A stretch of DNA of 64,000 nucleotides, from contig CAVSMB010000003.1 of assembly GCA_963728925.1 (NCBI GenBank), positions 1-64,000 of the forward strand. The letters run 5' to 3'. Shown one piece after another: positions 33,641 through 41,636 of this stretch. Position 1 is the first letter of the stretch. Each line of letters starts with the position of its first letter. The position numbers were made by a program, and so were the translations under genes. The DNA is from JBBPZA01 sp963728925. GTDB lineage: Bacteria; Actinomycetota; Thermoleophilia; Solirubrobacterales; Solirubrobacteraceae. A model generated the notes under the pieces. The model did not search any database. It was not told where the DNA came from and worked only from the letters and a program-made list of their open reading frames with translations.

Positions 33641-34825
33641 TAGTGGTGGGTCTTGGAAGTGGTGTTGGTCATGCGGCGAGCGGCTTGCCGGTGTAGGTCC
33701 AGGCGAAGGGTTTGGCGGTGAGGTTGTAGTGCTCGACGAAGGTGAGCATTTGGACGGCGAGGTCGTGGGGGCTGGTGAACTGCCCGTGGCGGAGCAGGCG
33801 GCGGGCGAGGATCGAGAAGAACATCTCGACCTGGTTGAGCCACGAGGCGTGCTTGGGCGTGAACACGAAGCGCCAGCGCGGGTGCTCGTCCAGCCATGCC
33901 TCGACGGCCTGGGTCTTGTGCGTGGAGAGGTTGTCGAGCACGGCGACGACCTGCCGGCCGACGGGGATCTCGGCGTCGAGCTGGTCGAGGAAGGCGATGA
34001 AGTTCCACTGGTTGCGGGTGGGGGCGGTCATCCCGGACACCTCGCCGGAGTGCACCTGCAGGGCGGCGAACAGGTTCTGGGTGCCGTTGCGCAGGTACTC
34101 GCTGTCGCGCCGGGCGGGACGCCCGGGCGCCGGGAGCGTGTCGCGGCGCGCCGGTTCGCGCGCCGCGATCGAGGTCTTCTCGTCGACCGAGACGACGATC
34201 GCGTTGGCGGGCGGGTCGACGTAGAGGCCGCAGACTTCGGCGGCCTGGGCGTCGAACTCGGGGCCGAGCTCGCTCATCACCCACTGCTCGGTGACGTGCG
34301 GACGCAGGTCGGCTTCGGCGAGGATTGCCTGGGCGCGCGAGGCCGACATGCCGACCTGCTCGGCCAGCTCGGCCAGCGTCCAGCGCTCGCGCCGCACCCC
34401 GCCTTCGGTGTCCGGCGGCCGGGTACAAGCCAGCGCGATCAACCGCGCGCGGACCGCTTGATCATGCGTCAGCGGCCGCCCCGACTTGGGCCGGTCATGC
34501 AGCCCGTCAAGCCCTTCGCGCTCGTAGCGGGCGCGCTGACGACGCGCGGTCTCCGGCACACACCCGACGCGCTCAGCGATCTCGCCGGCCGGCCGGCCGT
34601 CGGCGGCCAGCAGCACGATCTGCGCGCGCTCTACCAGCCGCCGCTCAGCCGTGCGCGAGTTGGCCAGCTTCTCCAGCACCGGCCGGTCCTCCGCCGCAAC
34701 CTCGATGCACTTCGCATGCGCCGCCACGTTCGCCTCCATCGTCGCCCAACCAGAACGACAAGGCGATTCACCCACACCCCAACAACCTCCTGCAAGTGCC
34801 ACAGAACTTGCAGGACCGACCACTA
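33641..34825. mobile_element. IS630-family insertion sequence (copy 1)
   Basis: About 1.18 kb bounded by TA dinucleotides at 33641-33642 and 34824-34825, the usual IS630 target duplication. Inside them, imperfect terminal inverted repeats begin GTGGTGGGTCTTGGAAGT at the left and, on the opposite strand, GTGGTCGGTCCTGCAAGT at the right (3 mismatches). One transposase fills it. It landed between the radical SAM gene and the SRPBCC remnant, about 40 bp upstream of the SOS box. Confidence 0.87.
33669..34739 (-). CDS. IS630-family transposase (copy 1)
   Basis: 356 aa from the ATG at 34739 (MEANVAAHAKCIEVAAEDRP). Two N-terminal helix-turn-helix units (GEIAERVGCVPETARRQRAR and LAELAEQVGMSASRAQAIL) precede the DDE domain: first Asp in VVSVDEKTS, second in VAVLDNLSTHKTQAVE, and Glu in HASWLNQVEMFFSIL. 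All three acidic residues are present and the frame is intact, so it may be active. About 30 bp separate its stop from the left TIR. Confidence 0.92.
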   Translation of the reverse strand: MEANVAAHAKCIEVAAEDRPVLEKLANSRTAERRLVERAQIVLLAADGRPAGEIAERVGCVPETARRQRARYEREGLDGLHDRPKSGRPLTHDQAVRARLIALACTRPPDTEGGVRRERWTLAELAEQVGMSASRAQAILAEADLRPHVTEQWVMSELGPEFDAQAAEVCGLYVDPPANAIVVSVDEKTSIAAREPARRDTLPAPGRPARRDSEYLRNGTQNLFAALQVHSGEVSGMTAPTRNQWNFIAFLDQLDAEIPVGRQVVAVLDNLSTHKTQAVEAWLDEHPRWRFVFTPKHASWLNQVEMFFSILARRLLRHGQFTSPHDLAVQMLTFVEHYNLTAKPFAWTYTGKPLAA

Positions 34826-35338
34826 GGCGTACACCCCGTCCAGCCACGCCTTGAGCGCCGCCTCGCGCGCCGCAGCGTCGACGCCGTCCGTGAACGCGTG
34901 CGCGCTCATCCCGACGACGCTGCCGAAGTGGTTGCGCCCGAAGAAGCGGTACAGGCCGTCGTCGGTCCGGACGCCGAGGAACTCCGGCGTGGAGTAGTCG
35001 ATGACGCCGTCGAGCGTGCCGGCGTCGCCGAGCGACGCATGGACCGCATCGCCCACGCTCGCGTCCGCGGACACGCCGAGTGCGGCGCGCAGCGCCTCCA
35101 TCGCGTCCGGCGTTCCGGCGGCCTCGGGCCCCTCGATGCCGGACGACGGCTGGCCGACGTACGTGACCCCGCGGCCGTTGAAGTGCTCGAGGTACTGCCC
35201 GAGCGTGTGGAGGTAGAAGTCCGTGTGGGCGCCGATGGCGTCGTACTGGTCCTCCCACCCGTCGGCGAGAATCCCGCTGTGGACGTAGCGCAGGTGCGCC
35301 GTGCCGCCGTCGCGGGCCTCGCGAGGCGCGCGCTCCAA
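34823..35338 (-). pseudogene. SRPBCC (AHSA1-like) protein remnant, 5' truncated and ended by the IS
   Basis: The frame carries LRYVHSGILADGWEDQYDAI, then FYLHTLGQYLEHFNGRGVTY, which match the second half of an AHSA1-type SRPBCC domain, then a helical region ending AALKAWLDGVYA. The first half of the domain is gone; the open frame begins at a poor TTG (35338) next to miaB. The TAG stop is made of the TA target plus the first G of the IS630 repeat, so the original C-terminus has been replaced. Confidence 0.75.
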
Positions 35339-35345
35339 GACGAGC

Positions 35346-35373
35346 GCGCTCAGGCCGCCGCGCTCAGGCCGCC
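35346..35373. repeat. Tandem 14-bp duplication at the miaB 3' end
   Basis: GCGCTCAGGCCGCC occurs twice head to tail (35346-35359, 35360-35373). The second copy contains the miaB stop codon; the first gives a second potential stop. It sits exactly where the SRPBCC gene lost its 5' half, and may be the scar of that deletion. Confidence 0.8.
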
Positions 35374-36692
35374 GCGCCGGCGAGCAGCGAGGCCTCGCCG
35401 GCGAGCGTCTGGCTCGTCGCGCTGGTGATGCGAACGTCGACGAGGTCGCCGGGGGCGGCGAGGCCGTCGAAGTTCACGACCTTGTTGTGGCGCGAGCGGC
35501 CGCGCAGGCGCGAGGGGTCGGTGCGCGAGGGGCCCTCGACGAGCACCCCGAGCGTGCGTCCGACGAAGCGCTGCGCGCGCTCGTGGGCCCGGCGCTGGAC
35601 GACCTCGACAAGCCGCTCCATGCGCGCGACCGCGACCTCGTGGTCGACCCGGCCGTCGAGCGTCGCCGCCTCGGTCCCGCGCCGCGGCGAGTAGATGAAG
35701 GTGAAGGCGCCGTCGTAGCCCACCTCCTCGCACACCTCGAGGGTCTGCTCGAAGTCCGCCTCGGTCTCCCCCGGGAAGCCGACGATCACGTCGGTGGTGA
35801 TCGCGCAGTCGGGCACGTGCTCGCGGATCAGCGCCACGCGGTCGAGGTAGCGCTCGCGCGAGTAGGTGCGGCGCATCGCCTTGAGGATCCGCGAGGACCC
35901 GGCCTGCAGCGGCAGATGGACGTGCTCGCACAGCGACCGCAGCCGCGCGTGCGCGAGGACGACGTCCTCGCGCATGTCCTTGGGGTGCGGGCTCGTGTAG
36001 CGCAGGCGCTCGAGCCCGTCGATCGCGTCCAGTCGCTCGAGGAGCTGCGCGAAGGAGCAGGGCGGCGCGCCGCGGCGCCCGAGATCGCGGCCGTAGGCGT
36101 TGACGTTCTGGCCCAGCAGGGTCACCTCGCTCACGCCTTCGCGCACGAGCGCCTCGACTTCGGCGGCGAGCTCCTCGGCCGAGCGCGAGACCTCTCGCCC
36201 GCGCGTCGAGGGCACGATGCAGTAGGAGCAGCGCATGTTGCAGCCCACGCTGATCTGCACCCAGCCCTGGAAGTCGCGGGCCCGCTTGGCGGGGAGGTGG
36301 CCGGTGAAGCCCTCGAACTCGAAGAAGCCCTGGGCGGTGAGCGAGTCCGAGGTCAGGAACTCGGCGAGCTTGTGCACCTGGCCCGGGCCGAAGGCGACGT
36401 CGACGAAGGGGAAGCGGCGGAAGACCTCCTCCTTGACCGACTGCGCCCAGCACCCGCCGACCCCGATCACCGTGCCCGGCCGGTCGCGCTTGAGCCGCCG
36501 GGCCTCCCCGAGGTGGCCGATGAAGCGCTCGTCGGCCTTCTCGCGGATCGAGCAGGTGTTGAAGAGTATCAGGTCGGCCTCGTCGCGTGCCGGCGCCTCG
36601 GCGTACCCGAGCGACTCGAGCATGCCCTTCATGCGCTCGGAGTCGTGCTCGTTCATCTGGCAGCCGAACGTCGTGAGGTGGTAGCGCAGCAC
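35364..36692 (-). CDS. miaB: tRNA-2-methylthio-N6-dimethylallyladenosine synthase
   Basis: About 442 aa. Radical SAM methylthiotransferase that thiomethylates i6A37 made by MiaA. The N-terminal UPF0004 domain has FGCQMNEHDSERM, FNTCSIREKAD and VIGVGGCWAQS (three cluster Cys). The radical SAM motif is SVGCNMRCSYCIVPSTRG, and a C-terminal TRAM domain spans about 370-435. GTG 36692 was chosen because it opens VLRYHLTTFGCQMNEHDS, the family N-terminus; codons upstream are unrelated. No partner gene is directly adjacent. Confidence 0.95.
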   Translation of the reverse strand: MLRYHLTTFGCQMNEHDSERMKGMLESLGYAEAPARDEADLILFNTCSIREKADERFIGHLGEARRLKRDRPGTVIGVGGCWAQSVKEEVFRRFPFVDVAFGPGQVHKLAEFLTSDSLTAQGFFEFEGFTGHLPAKRARDFQGWVQISVGCNMRCSYCIVPSTRGREVSRSAEELAAEVEALVREGVSEVTLLGQNVNAYGRDLGRRGAPPCSFAQLLERLDAIDGLERLRYTSPHPKDMREDVVLAHARLRSLCEHVHLPLQAGSSRILKAMRRTYSRERYLDRVALIREHVPDCAITTDVIVGFPGETEADFEQTLEVCEEVGYDGAFTFIYSPRRGTEAATLDGRVDHEVAVARMERLVEVVQRRAHERAQRFVGRTLGVLVEGPSRTDPSRLRGRSRHNKVVNFDGLAAPGDLVDVRITSATSQTLAGEASLLAGAAA

Positions 36693-37125
36693 GACGGCCA
36701 AGGGTACCCCGGCCGCCGTGCCCGCTCCCGGAGAGCGGTCAGTTGTCGATGACCGTGTAGTGGAAGGTGACCGGCGGCAGGTCGATGGCCGCGGCGCCCA
36801 CGTTGCAGACGACGACGCGGATGAAGCCGTTGGCCACTGCGGCCTGGCCGTAGACCGTGACCGCTGCGGCAACCGGGTTGTAGTCGGCCCGTGGCGACAC
36901 GGTGACCTGGTCGGTCGTCGTTGCGCCGGGTACGACCGGCGTCGCGTAGTCGCAGGCCCCGGCGCCGATGTTCGGGAAGTCGATGGAGACCGTGCCCGAG
37001 GCCTTGCCGATGTCGACCCCGTCGAGCGTGCCGTTCGTGACCTCGTCGCCGGAGACGGAGTTCGGGCCGAGCTCAGAGGCTCCGATCGCGGCCGAGGCGA
37101 TGTCGGCGGCGGTCAGGGTCTCGGT

Positions 37126-37275
37126 GGCGACCTTCGCGCTGGTGACGCTGCCGGCGGCCAGCTTGGGATTGGTGACCGAGCCGTCGGCCAGCTTGGGGGT
37201 GGACACGGAGCCGTCGCCCAGCTTGGGATTGGTGACCGAGCCGTCGCCCAGTTTCGTCGTGGTCACCGAGCCGTC
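37126..37275 (-). repeat. Five 30-bp tandem repeats encoding decapeptides
   Basis: On the minus strand five 10-residue units follow one another: DGSVTTTKLG, DGSVTNPKLG, DGSVSTPKLA, DGSVTNPKLA, AGSVTSAKVA. Such units are expected to build a beta-helical stalk. DNA-level identity is high, so copy number could change by slippage. Confidence 0.85.
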
Positions 37276-37328
37276 GAGGATCTGCGCGAGCTGCGCCTTC
37301 AGCGCGGGACTGAGATCGACAAGGCCGA

Positions 37329-37342
37329 CCCCCCCCCCCCCC
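37329..37342. repeat. Homopolymer of 14 C (14 G on the coding strand)
   Basis: The longest mononucleotide run I found in the window. It lies inside the coding region of the decapeptide-repeat protein, codons 72-76, and its length decides the reading frame. Confidence 0.95.
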
Positions 37343-37621
37343 GTCGAGGAGGTCGATGGACTTCACGCCGTTGTCCGTGAGGTCGACCGAGGCGACCTGG
37401 CCGTTCTTGATGATCTTGGACGTGACGGTGTTCTTCTTGAGCTTCGGGGCCTTGGCGTAGCTCTGGCCGCCGAGGGCGACGAACAGCGCGAGGAACGCGA
37501 AGAGCAGGGCCAGCGGGTGCAGACTGCGCGCCGGCAGCTGTGCGATGCGGGACATGGTGGTCCTCCTGGGGTCGTGGGAGCGCATCGAACCCCACAACCG
37601 GCCAGGCACCCGGGACTTACG

Positions 37622-39094
37622 TCACTTCGCGTAGTCCACGGCGCGCGACTCGCGGATCACCGTCACCTTGATCTGCCCCGGGTACTCGAGCTCCTTCTCG
37701 ATCTCGCGCGCGATGGCCTGGCTCAGGAGCACCGCGGTGTCGTCGTCGACGGCGCCGGGCTCGACGATGACCCGGATCTCCCGGCCCGCCTGCATGGCGT
37801 AGACCTTGTCGACGCCGTCGTGGCGGGTGGCGATCGCCTCGAGCTCGCGCAGCCGCTTGACGTAGTGCTCGAGCGACTCCCCGCGGGCGCCCGGGCGGGC
37901 GCCCGAGAGCGCGTCGGCCGCCTGGACGATGACCGCCTCGATGGTCTGGGGCTCGACCTCGTTGTGGTGGGCCTCCATCGCGTGGGCGACCGCCTCCGTC
38001 TCGCCGTGGCGGCGAGCGAGGTCGCCGCCCACGAGGGCGTGCGGCCCCTCGATCTCGTGCGAGACCGCCTTGCCGATGTCGTGCAGGAGCGCGGCGCGGC
38101 GGGCGGTCTTCGCGCTCGCCCCCAGCTCGTCGGCCATCATCGCCCCGAGCTGCGCGCACTCGACCGAGTGGGCGAGCACGTTCTGGCCGTAGCTCGTGCG
38201 GAAGCGCAGCCGACCGAGGACCCTCACGAGCTCGGGGTGCAGGCCCTGGACCTTGGCCTCGAAGGCCGCCTGCTCGCCCGCTTCGACCATGCGCTGGTCG
38301 AGCTCGGACTTCGACTGGTAGAACATCTCCTCGATGCGGGCGGGGTGGATGCGGCCGTCCTGCAGGAGCTTCTCGAGGGTGAGGCGGGCGACCTCGCGAC
38401 GGACGCCGTCGAAGCCCGACAGCACGACCGCGTGGGGCGTGTCGTCGACGATGAAGTCCACGCCGGTCAGGTTCTCCAGGGCGCGGATGTTGCGACCCTC
38501 CCGGCCGATGATGCGACCCTTCATGTCGTCGGAGGCGAGCTGGACGACCGACACCGTCGTCTCGGCGGCGTGGCCGGCCGCGAGGCGCTGCATGACGACG
38601 CTGAGGATCGAGCGCACCCGCCGCTCGGCGTCGCGCTTGGTCTCCTCCTCGACCCGGCGGACGATCCGCGCGCTGTCGTGCCGAGCCTGGTCCTCGACCT
38701 CGCGCAGGAGCACCTGCTTGGCCTGCGCGGCGCTCAGGTGGGAGACCCGCTCGAGCTCGCGGAGGTGCTCGCGCTTGCGCTCCTCGACGGTCGCCCGGAC
38801 GCGCTCGAGCTCGCGCGTCCGGTCCTCGAGCGATCGCTCGCGCCGGGCGACCTCTGAGAGCTTGGCCTCCAGCGACTCCTCCTTCGACAGCGCCCGCTCC
38901 TCCATGCGAGCGAGCTCGGCGCGCCGCTCGCGCAGCTCGTCGTCGATCGCCGCGCGGTCGACGCCCGCGATCGTCGCGGGCGCCCCGGCGGGGCCCGTCG
39001 AGGCCGTCTGGGCGACCGAGCCCGTCCGCCGCAGCAGGACGGCGCCGCAGACGACGCCCACCGCCAGGAGTGCCGCCGCGATCACGATTGCCAT
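37622..39094 (-). CDS. rny: Ribonuclease Y
   Basis: 490 aa, membrane-anchored endoribonuclease that starts mRNA decay. N-terminal transmembrane helix (AIVIAAALLAVGVVCGAVLL), a long charged coiled coil (about 45-190), a KH domain with MKGRIIGREGRNIRALE, and an HD domain with AHSVECAQLGAMM and LLHDIGKAVSHEIEG (catalytic His-Asp), ending with the RNase Y C-terminal domain. The N-terminal helix is followed by a low-complexity Ala/Thr linker. Upstream sequence holds a promoter, an operator-like palindrome, a terminator-like hairpin and an SOS-like box. Confidence 0.95.
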   Translation of the reverse strand: MAIVIAAALLAVGVVCGAVLLRRTGSVAQTASTGPAGAPATIAGVDRAAIDDELRERRAELARMEERALSKEESLEAKLSEVARRERSLEDRTRELERVRATVEERKREHLRELERVSHLSAAQAKQVLLREVEDQARHDSARIVRRVEEETKRDAERRVRSILSVVMQRLAAGHAAETTVSVVQLASDDMKGRIIGREGRNIRALENLTGVDFIVDDTPHAVVLSGFDGVRREVARLTLEKLLQDGRIHPARIEEMFYQSKSELDQRMVEAGEQAAFEAKVQGLHPELVRVLGRLRFRTSYGQNVLAHSVECAQLGAMMADELGASAKTARRAALLHDIGKAVSHEIEGPHALVGGDLARRHGETEAVAHAMEAHHNEVEPQTIEAVIVQAADALSGARPGARGESLEHYVKRLRELEAIATRHDGVDKVYAMQAGREIRVIVEPGAVDDDTAVLLSQAIAREIEKELEYPGQIKVTVIRESRAVDYAK

Positions 39095-39306
39095 GAGTGT
39101 CCTCTCTCCACGGGCCCGGAGGGTGGCCCGAGCCCGGTCAGCTCTGTCGGTTGCGGTGCGACGACCGGGCCGTGCGAGAACACGGTAGGGATGACGGTGG
39201 CGGCGCCGTGCCGCCCTTCAGGCTGAGGCTAGAGGCGTCTGCGGTTCGGGTGTTTGGAAGCCGTCAACTGAAGGTGCCGTAAGGAAAGTGTGATGATTTG
39301 CTGGTG

Positions 39307-39324
39307 AAAAGGCCCTCACGGGCC
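39307..39324 (-). terminator. Terminator-like hairpin in the rny leader
   Basis: On the minus strand GGCCC-GTGA-GGGCC is followed by TTTTC: a 5-bp GC stem, tetraloop and U tract, the layout of an intrinsic terminator. It lies 15-32 bp downstream of the predicted start site and about 215 bp before rny, so it could attenuate rny or end a short RNA. The rest of 39095-39306 shows no ORF I can support. Confidence 0.5.
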
Positions 39325-39345
39325 CGGTCAATATCGCGTCTTTCG

Positions 39346-39374
39346 ATCATACGACCGGTCGGTGGCCCGCGCAA
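39346..39374 (-). promoter_or_regulatory. Sigma-70-like promoter for rny with palindromic operator in the spacer
   Basis: On the minus strand TTGCGC (39369-39374) and TATGAT (39346-39351) are 17 bp apart. The spacer contains CGACCGGTCG (39352-39361), a perfect 10-bp palindrome, a likely repressor site. Start predicted near 39339, giving a leader of about 245 nt. Confidence 0.55.
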
Positions 39375-39375
39375 A

Positions 39376-39389
39376 CGAACGCATGTTCA
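39376..39389. promoter_or_regulatory. SOS-like box next to the rny promoter
   Basis: CGAACGCATGTTCA matches CGAACRNRYGTTYG at 13 of 14 positions (last G is A). It lies one base upstream of the predicted -35 of the leftward promoter, and about 110 bp upstream of the rightward methyltransferase. Either gene could be the target, or the match may be fortuitous. Confidence 0.4.
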
Positions 39390-39496
39390 CCGTCGTGCCA
39401 GGCGGGCCCTCTCGTTCCGTCGTTCGCCCGAGCCGCAAAGGAGAGCCGTGGGCTCCATGAGCGCTGGATCTTCCGTCAGCCGGGAGAAAGAACACC

Positions 39497-40303
39497 GTGG
39501 ACGTCGAGGTCGTCAAGCAGCAGCAGCGGAGGATGTGGTCGGTCGGCGACTTCCCCGACGTCGCCCGGACGATCGAGCCGGCGTCGCGCGCGGTGCTCGA
39601 GGCGGTCGCCGTGCAGGACGGGCAGCGGCTGCTCGACGTGGCGACCGGCACCGGCAACCTGGCGATCCCCGCGGCGCTGGGCGGCGCGCACGTCACCGGC
39701 CTGGACCTCACCCCCGAGCTCTTCGAAGTCGCACGGGCGCGAGCGGCCGATGCCGGCGTGGTGGTGGAGTGGCTCGAGGGCGACGCCGAGGACCTCCCAT
39801 TCCCCGACGCGAGCTTCGACCGCGTCACGTCGGTCTTCGGGGCGATGTTCGCGCCGCGCCACGAGCTGGCCGCCTCAGAGCTCGTCCGCGTGACGCGCTC
39901 GGATGGCGGCGCCTTCGGGGTCGCGGCGTGGACGCCGGAGGGCCTCAACGGCGAGATGTTCAAGGTGGTCGGGCGCGCGATGCCGGCGCCACCGCCCGAT
40001 GCCGTCCCGCCGCCCCTCTGGGGCAACGAGGAGCACGTACGCTCGCTGTTTCCCGGCGTCGAGCTCGACCTGACCCGCCGGACGCTGACCTGGGAAGCGG
40101 AGTCGCCCGAAGCGTGGGTCGCCTACAACGAGCGCGTGCTCGGCCCGACCATCCTGGCCAAAGCGGCGCTCGAGCCCGCCGGGCGCTGGACGGACGTGCG
40201 GGGCGAGTTCGTCGAGCTCTACGAGCGCCACAACCAGGCCGACGACGGGACGCTGCGCGCCGAGGCCGAGTACCTCGTCACGGTGGGCCGCCCGGCGGCC
40301 TGA
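39497..40303 (+). CDS. Class I SAM-dependent methyltransferase (UbiE/Methyltransf_11 type)
   Basis: 268 aa starting at a GTG preceded by GGGAGAA. Opens VEVVKQQQRRMWSVGDFPDV, a start common to a large actinobacterial family. Motif I is LLDVATGTGNLAIPAA, followed by VTGLDLTPELFEVA and WLEGDAEDLPFPDASFDRV (the LPFPDASFD motif of Methyltransf_11), and VTSVFGAMFAP. The C-terminal half has ELYERHNQADDGTL. Substrate unknown. The 3' end lies about 40 bp before a duplicated 28-bp sequence. Confidence 0.85.
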   Translation: MDVEVVKQQQRRMWSVGDFPDVARTIEPASRAVLEAVAVQDGQRLLDVATGTGNLAIPAALGGAHVTGLDLTPELFEVARARAADAGVVVEWLEGDAEDLPFPDASFDRVTSVFGAMFAPRHELAASELVRVTRSDGGAFGVAAWTPEGLNGEMFKVVGRAMPAPPPDAVPPPLWGNEEHVRSLFPGVELDLTRRTLTWEAESPEAWVAYNERVLGPTILAKAALEPAGRWTDVRGEFVELYERHNQADDGTLRAEAEYLVTVGRPAA

Positions 40304-40343
40304 GCGGCTGGGCGCGCGGCGCGAACTCGATGCGCGGACCTCC

Positions 40344-40399
40344 ACCCGGCATCTCGGCCGGCTTGACGGACACCCGGCATCTCGGCCGGCTTGACGGAC
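40344..40399. repeat. Perfect tandem duplication of 28 bp
   Basis: Bases 40344-40371 and 40372-40399 are identical (unit begins ACCCGGCATCTCGGCC). They lie just before the broken gene that hosts IS630 copy 2. Likely a recent slippage or insertion footprint. Confidence 0.85.
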
Positions 40400-40505
40400 A
40401 CCGTTAGGGACTACTGGCGAGCTCGCTTGCGCCAGCACACGCAGGACTCCTACGCACGAGCTGCGACTCGATCCAGGGCGGCCGCGAGGCGTCCTTCCGG
40501 CCCTC
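40394..40505 (+). pseudogene. 5' fragment of a probable CmcI-like (cephalosporin hydroxylase family) gene
   Basis: Reading rightward in frame gives TDTVRDYWRARLRQHTQDSY before the frame decays into the insertion point. The DYW/FWR-RLRQHT-DSYAG pattern is how I remember the start of CmcI-family methyltransferase-like proteins. The matching 3' fragment is on the far side of the IS. Most of the gene's middle is missing. Moderate-to-low confidence in the family. Confidence 0.4.
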
Positions 40506-41589
40506 TATGTCGTGATGCGTTGATTCGTGCGCAGTAGCGGGCGATCGAGTCGAGAATTTGGTCGGCGGTTTTGGTCCAGACGAATGGTTTGGGGTCGTCG
40601 TTCCAGGTCTCGATCCAGGTGCGGATGTCGGTGTTGAGTGCCCGGACGGAGCGGTGCGCGCCGCGTTTGAGCAGCTTGCTGGTGAGCTCGGAGAACCAGC
40701 GCTCGACGAGGTTCAGCCACGACGAACTGGTCGGGGTGAAGTGCAAGACGAAGCGCGGGTGCGCGGCCAGCCAGCGTTGGATGGCCGGTGTCTTGTGGGT
40801 CGAGGAGTTGTCGAGCACGACGTGGACGTCAAGGTCGGCGGGGACCTCGCGCTCCAGCGTGGCCAGGAACCGCTTGAACTCGACCGCGCGGTGGCGTGAG
40901 TGCAGGCGCCCGATGACCTTGCCGGTCGTGAGGTCCAGCGCGGCGTAGAGACTCGACGTGCCGGCGCGCTTGTAGTCGTGGGTGGCGCGTTGGGGAGTGC
41001 CGGGCAGCATCGGCAGGATCGGCGCGGTCCGGTCAAGCGCTTGGATCTGGGATTTCTCGTCGACGCAGAGCACGACGGCGCGTTCGGGCGGGTTGAGATA
41101 GAGCCCGACGACGTCGCGGACCTTCTCGATGAACTGCGGATCCTTGGAGAGCTTCCATGTGTCCTGGCGGTGTGGTTGAAGCCCAAAGGCCTTCCAGATC
41201 CGCAGCACGGCGGACTGGGTGAGCCCGACCTCGCGCGCCATCGAACGCGTCGACCAGTGCGTCGCGTCCTTGGGCGTGGTCTCCAGCGTGCGGACGACGA
41301 CCTCCTCGACCTGCTCGTCGGTGATCGTGCGCGGGCGCCCCGGCCGCGACTCATCGAGCAGCCCGTCGAGCCGCTGCTCAGCAAACCGGGCGCGCCACAT
41401 CCTCGCCATGTTGCGCGAGACCCCAAGCCGCTCGGCGATCTCGGTGTTCTTCAGGCCGTCGGCCGCAAGCAGGACAACCCGCGAGCGCTGCGCGAGCGCC
41501 TGCGCGCTCGTTCGCCGCCGCGTCCACGCCTCCAACTGCGCGCGCTCGTCATCGGACAACTCAATCGCAACAGCAACATTCGATGGCAT
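40450..41589 (-). CDS. IS630-family transposase (copy 2), with read-through tail
   Basis: 379 aa, MPSNVAVAIELSDDERAQLE. Helix-turn-helix units (TEIAERLGVSRNMARMWRAR; SMAREVGLTQSAVLRIWKAF) and the DDE domain (VVLCVDEKSQIQAL, VHVVLDNSSTHKTPAI, SSSWLNLVERWFSEL) are intact. Normal protein ends in the terminal repeat (ARYCARINASRH). Here the left repeat lacks one base that would create a TAG, so translation runs 18 codons into flanking DNA (RGPEGRLAAALDRVAARA). Related to but clearly distinct from copy 1. Confidence 0.92.
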   Translation of the reverse strand: MPSNVAVAIELSDDERAQLEAWTRRRTSAQALAQRSRVVLLAADGLKNTEIAERLGVSRNMARMWRARFAEQRLDGLLDESRPGRPRTITDEQVEEVVVRTLETTPKDATHWSTRSMAREVGLTQSAVLRIWKAFGLQPHRQDTWKLSKDPQFIEKVRDVVGLYLNPPERAVVLCVDEKSQIQALDRTAPILPMLPGTPQRATHDYKRAGTSSLYAALDLTTGKVIGRLHSRHRAVEFKRFLATLEREVPADLDVHVVLDNSSTHKTPAIQRWLAAHPRFVLHFTPTSSSWLNLVERWFSELTSKLLKRGAHRSVRALNTDIRTWIETWNDDPKPFVWTKTADQILDSIARYCARINASRHRGPEGRLAAALDRVAARA

Positions 41590-41636
41590 AACCCCCTCAT
41601 GCCCCGCTGCGCACCATTTAACGCATCACGACACTA
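40506..41636. mobile_element. IS630-family insertion sequence (copy 2)
   Basis: About 1.13 kb between TA dinucleotides at 40506-40507 and 41635-41636. Terminal inverted repeats share TGTCGTGATGCGTT perfectly, followed by an imperfect extension to ...GTGCGCAG. The right end has TAG-TGTCGTG, the left TA-TGTCGTG, a one-base loss. It sits within a gene whose 5' and 3' fragments are recognised on either side. Confidence 0.85.

Larger units (their letters stand above)
36739..37555 (-). pseudogene. Secreted decapeptide-repeat protein switched out of frame by a 14-G tract
   Basis: The N-terminus MSRIAQLPARSLHPLALLFA is followed by a hydrophobic signal segment ending GGQSYA, then LKKNTVTSKIIKNGQVASVD and SIDLLD. 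Next is a run of 14 G (codons GGG repeated), after which the match continues one base out of frame: VGLVDLSPALKAQLAQIL, five tandem copies of DGSVTNPKLG-like decapeptides, and a beta-rich C-terminal domain ending VTFHYTVIDN. Removing one G gives an unbroken 271-aa frame (816 bp), so 13 or 16 G would be ON and 14 is OFF. A cell-surface or exported repeat protein of unknown role; phase variation or homopolymer miscall are the explanations. Confidence 0.8.
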
